Shown here piece by piece: positions 48,081 to 48,248 of a stretch of 48,248 nt of DNA. This DNA comes from Anaerolineae bacterium (GTDB taxonomy: Bacteria > Chloroflexota > Anaerolineae > 4572-78 > J111): NCBI GenBank assembly GCA_023151115.1, contig JAKLJP010000051.1:1-48248 (forward strand), read 5' to 3'. Position 1 is the first letter of the stretch, and each line of letters begins with the position of its first letter. The notes beneath the pieces were generated by a model. The model was not told the DNA's origin and did no database searches. It was given only the letters and a program-made list of their open reading frames with translations. Both the position numbers and the translations under genes were made by a program.

Positions 48081-48109
48081 AATATATTACAAGATGCTCT
48101 ATTTGTCAA
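48081..48109 (-). promoter_or_regulatory. Sigma-70 promoter of tetR
   Basis: Minus strand TTGACA (48104-48109), a 17-bp spacer, TATATT (48081-48086). The operator lies right at the predicted transcription start. Confidence 0.75.
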
Positions 48110-48188
48110 GCCTGTTTTAATTACTATCCGCGAGTGCCACAAGCATCATTGCAAGACAGTCCTCGCAAAATTAGGGGTTATCAGTTCT

Positions 48189-48248
48189 TTAATCTTTTGT
48201 ATAGAAGATGAAGACCGCGATCAGGATGGCTGGCCAAATCACGCCAGC
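48189..48248 (-). CDS. Possible C-terminal end of a membrane protein (partial)
   Basis: Reading leftward from the window edge, the frame gives AGVIWPAILIAVFIFYTKD and a TAA (48189-48191), a clear hydrophobic helix with a charged end. It may be the last helix of a gene beyond the window. Too short to identify. Confidence 0.35.
   Translation of the reverse strand, partial: AGVIWPAILIAVFIFYTKD

Overview
The window is about 48 kb of a GC-rich bacterial genome. I infer a member of the Chloroflexota (Anaerolineae-like). The reasons are the gene families seen together (WG-repeat protein, DUF2207 protein, YfhO-type membrane protein, CruF-type carotenoid genes, a kinase-less sensor-like membrane protein) and the very high load of short dispersed palindromes. 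No rRNA, tRNA or CRISPR array was recognised. The taxonomy is an inference.

Layout. At 1-213 lies a frameshifted remnant of a BatA-like VWA gene. From 259 to 3656 three leftward genes follow: a membrane protein, a two-haem cytochrome c and a GNAT acetyltransferase. From 4025 to 8440 there are a secreted WG-repeat protein and an ATPase/SPFH pair whose ATPase lacks the Walker A lysine. From 8522 to 16766 leftward genes encode a GH63-type glycosidase, a YtkA/FixH-like lipoprotein, a DUF169 protein, a GIY-YIG protein surrounded by palindromes, an acyl-CoA synthetase and a two-subunit CoA-transferase. A divergent marR-MFS operon lies at 17023-18830, with back-to-back promoters between it and the CoA-transferase genes. 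A site-2 protease (18984-20132) is followed by a leftward carotenoid operon (20282-24457): cruF, a PlsY-like acyltransferase, a GT2 glycosyltransferase and a CrtI-type desaturase.

The right half holds a methyltransferase and a SET protein, a clpC/asparaginase pair (leftward), an OmpR regulator followed by a receiver-DUF309 fusion, and a polyprenol-phosphate glycosyltransferase followed by a YfhO-flippase fusion and a GH2 beta-mannosidase-like gene. After these come an MNT-HEPN toxin-antitoxin pair coupled to a DUF2207 gene, a zinc-ribbon membrane protein, a family 5 solute-binding lipoprotein, a Nudix protein, a ParB-like zinc-ribbon protein, a Cys-rich membrane protein, and a TetR/esterase pair.

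The most unusual feature is the dispersed palindromic DNA. At least a dozen sequence families fill the intergenic regions and also sit in frame inside genes, where they encode linkers, protein ends and even stop codons. One family (TGTCATTTCGA...TCGAAATGACA) closely brackets a small GIY-YIG nuclease gene. This suggests, without proving, a nuclease-linked repeat mobility system comparable to REP/RAYT systems.
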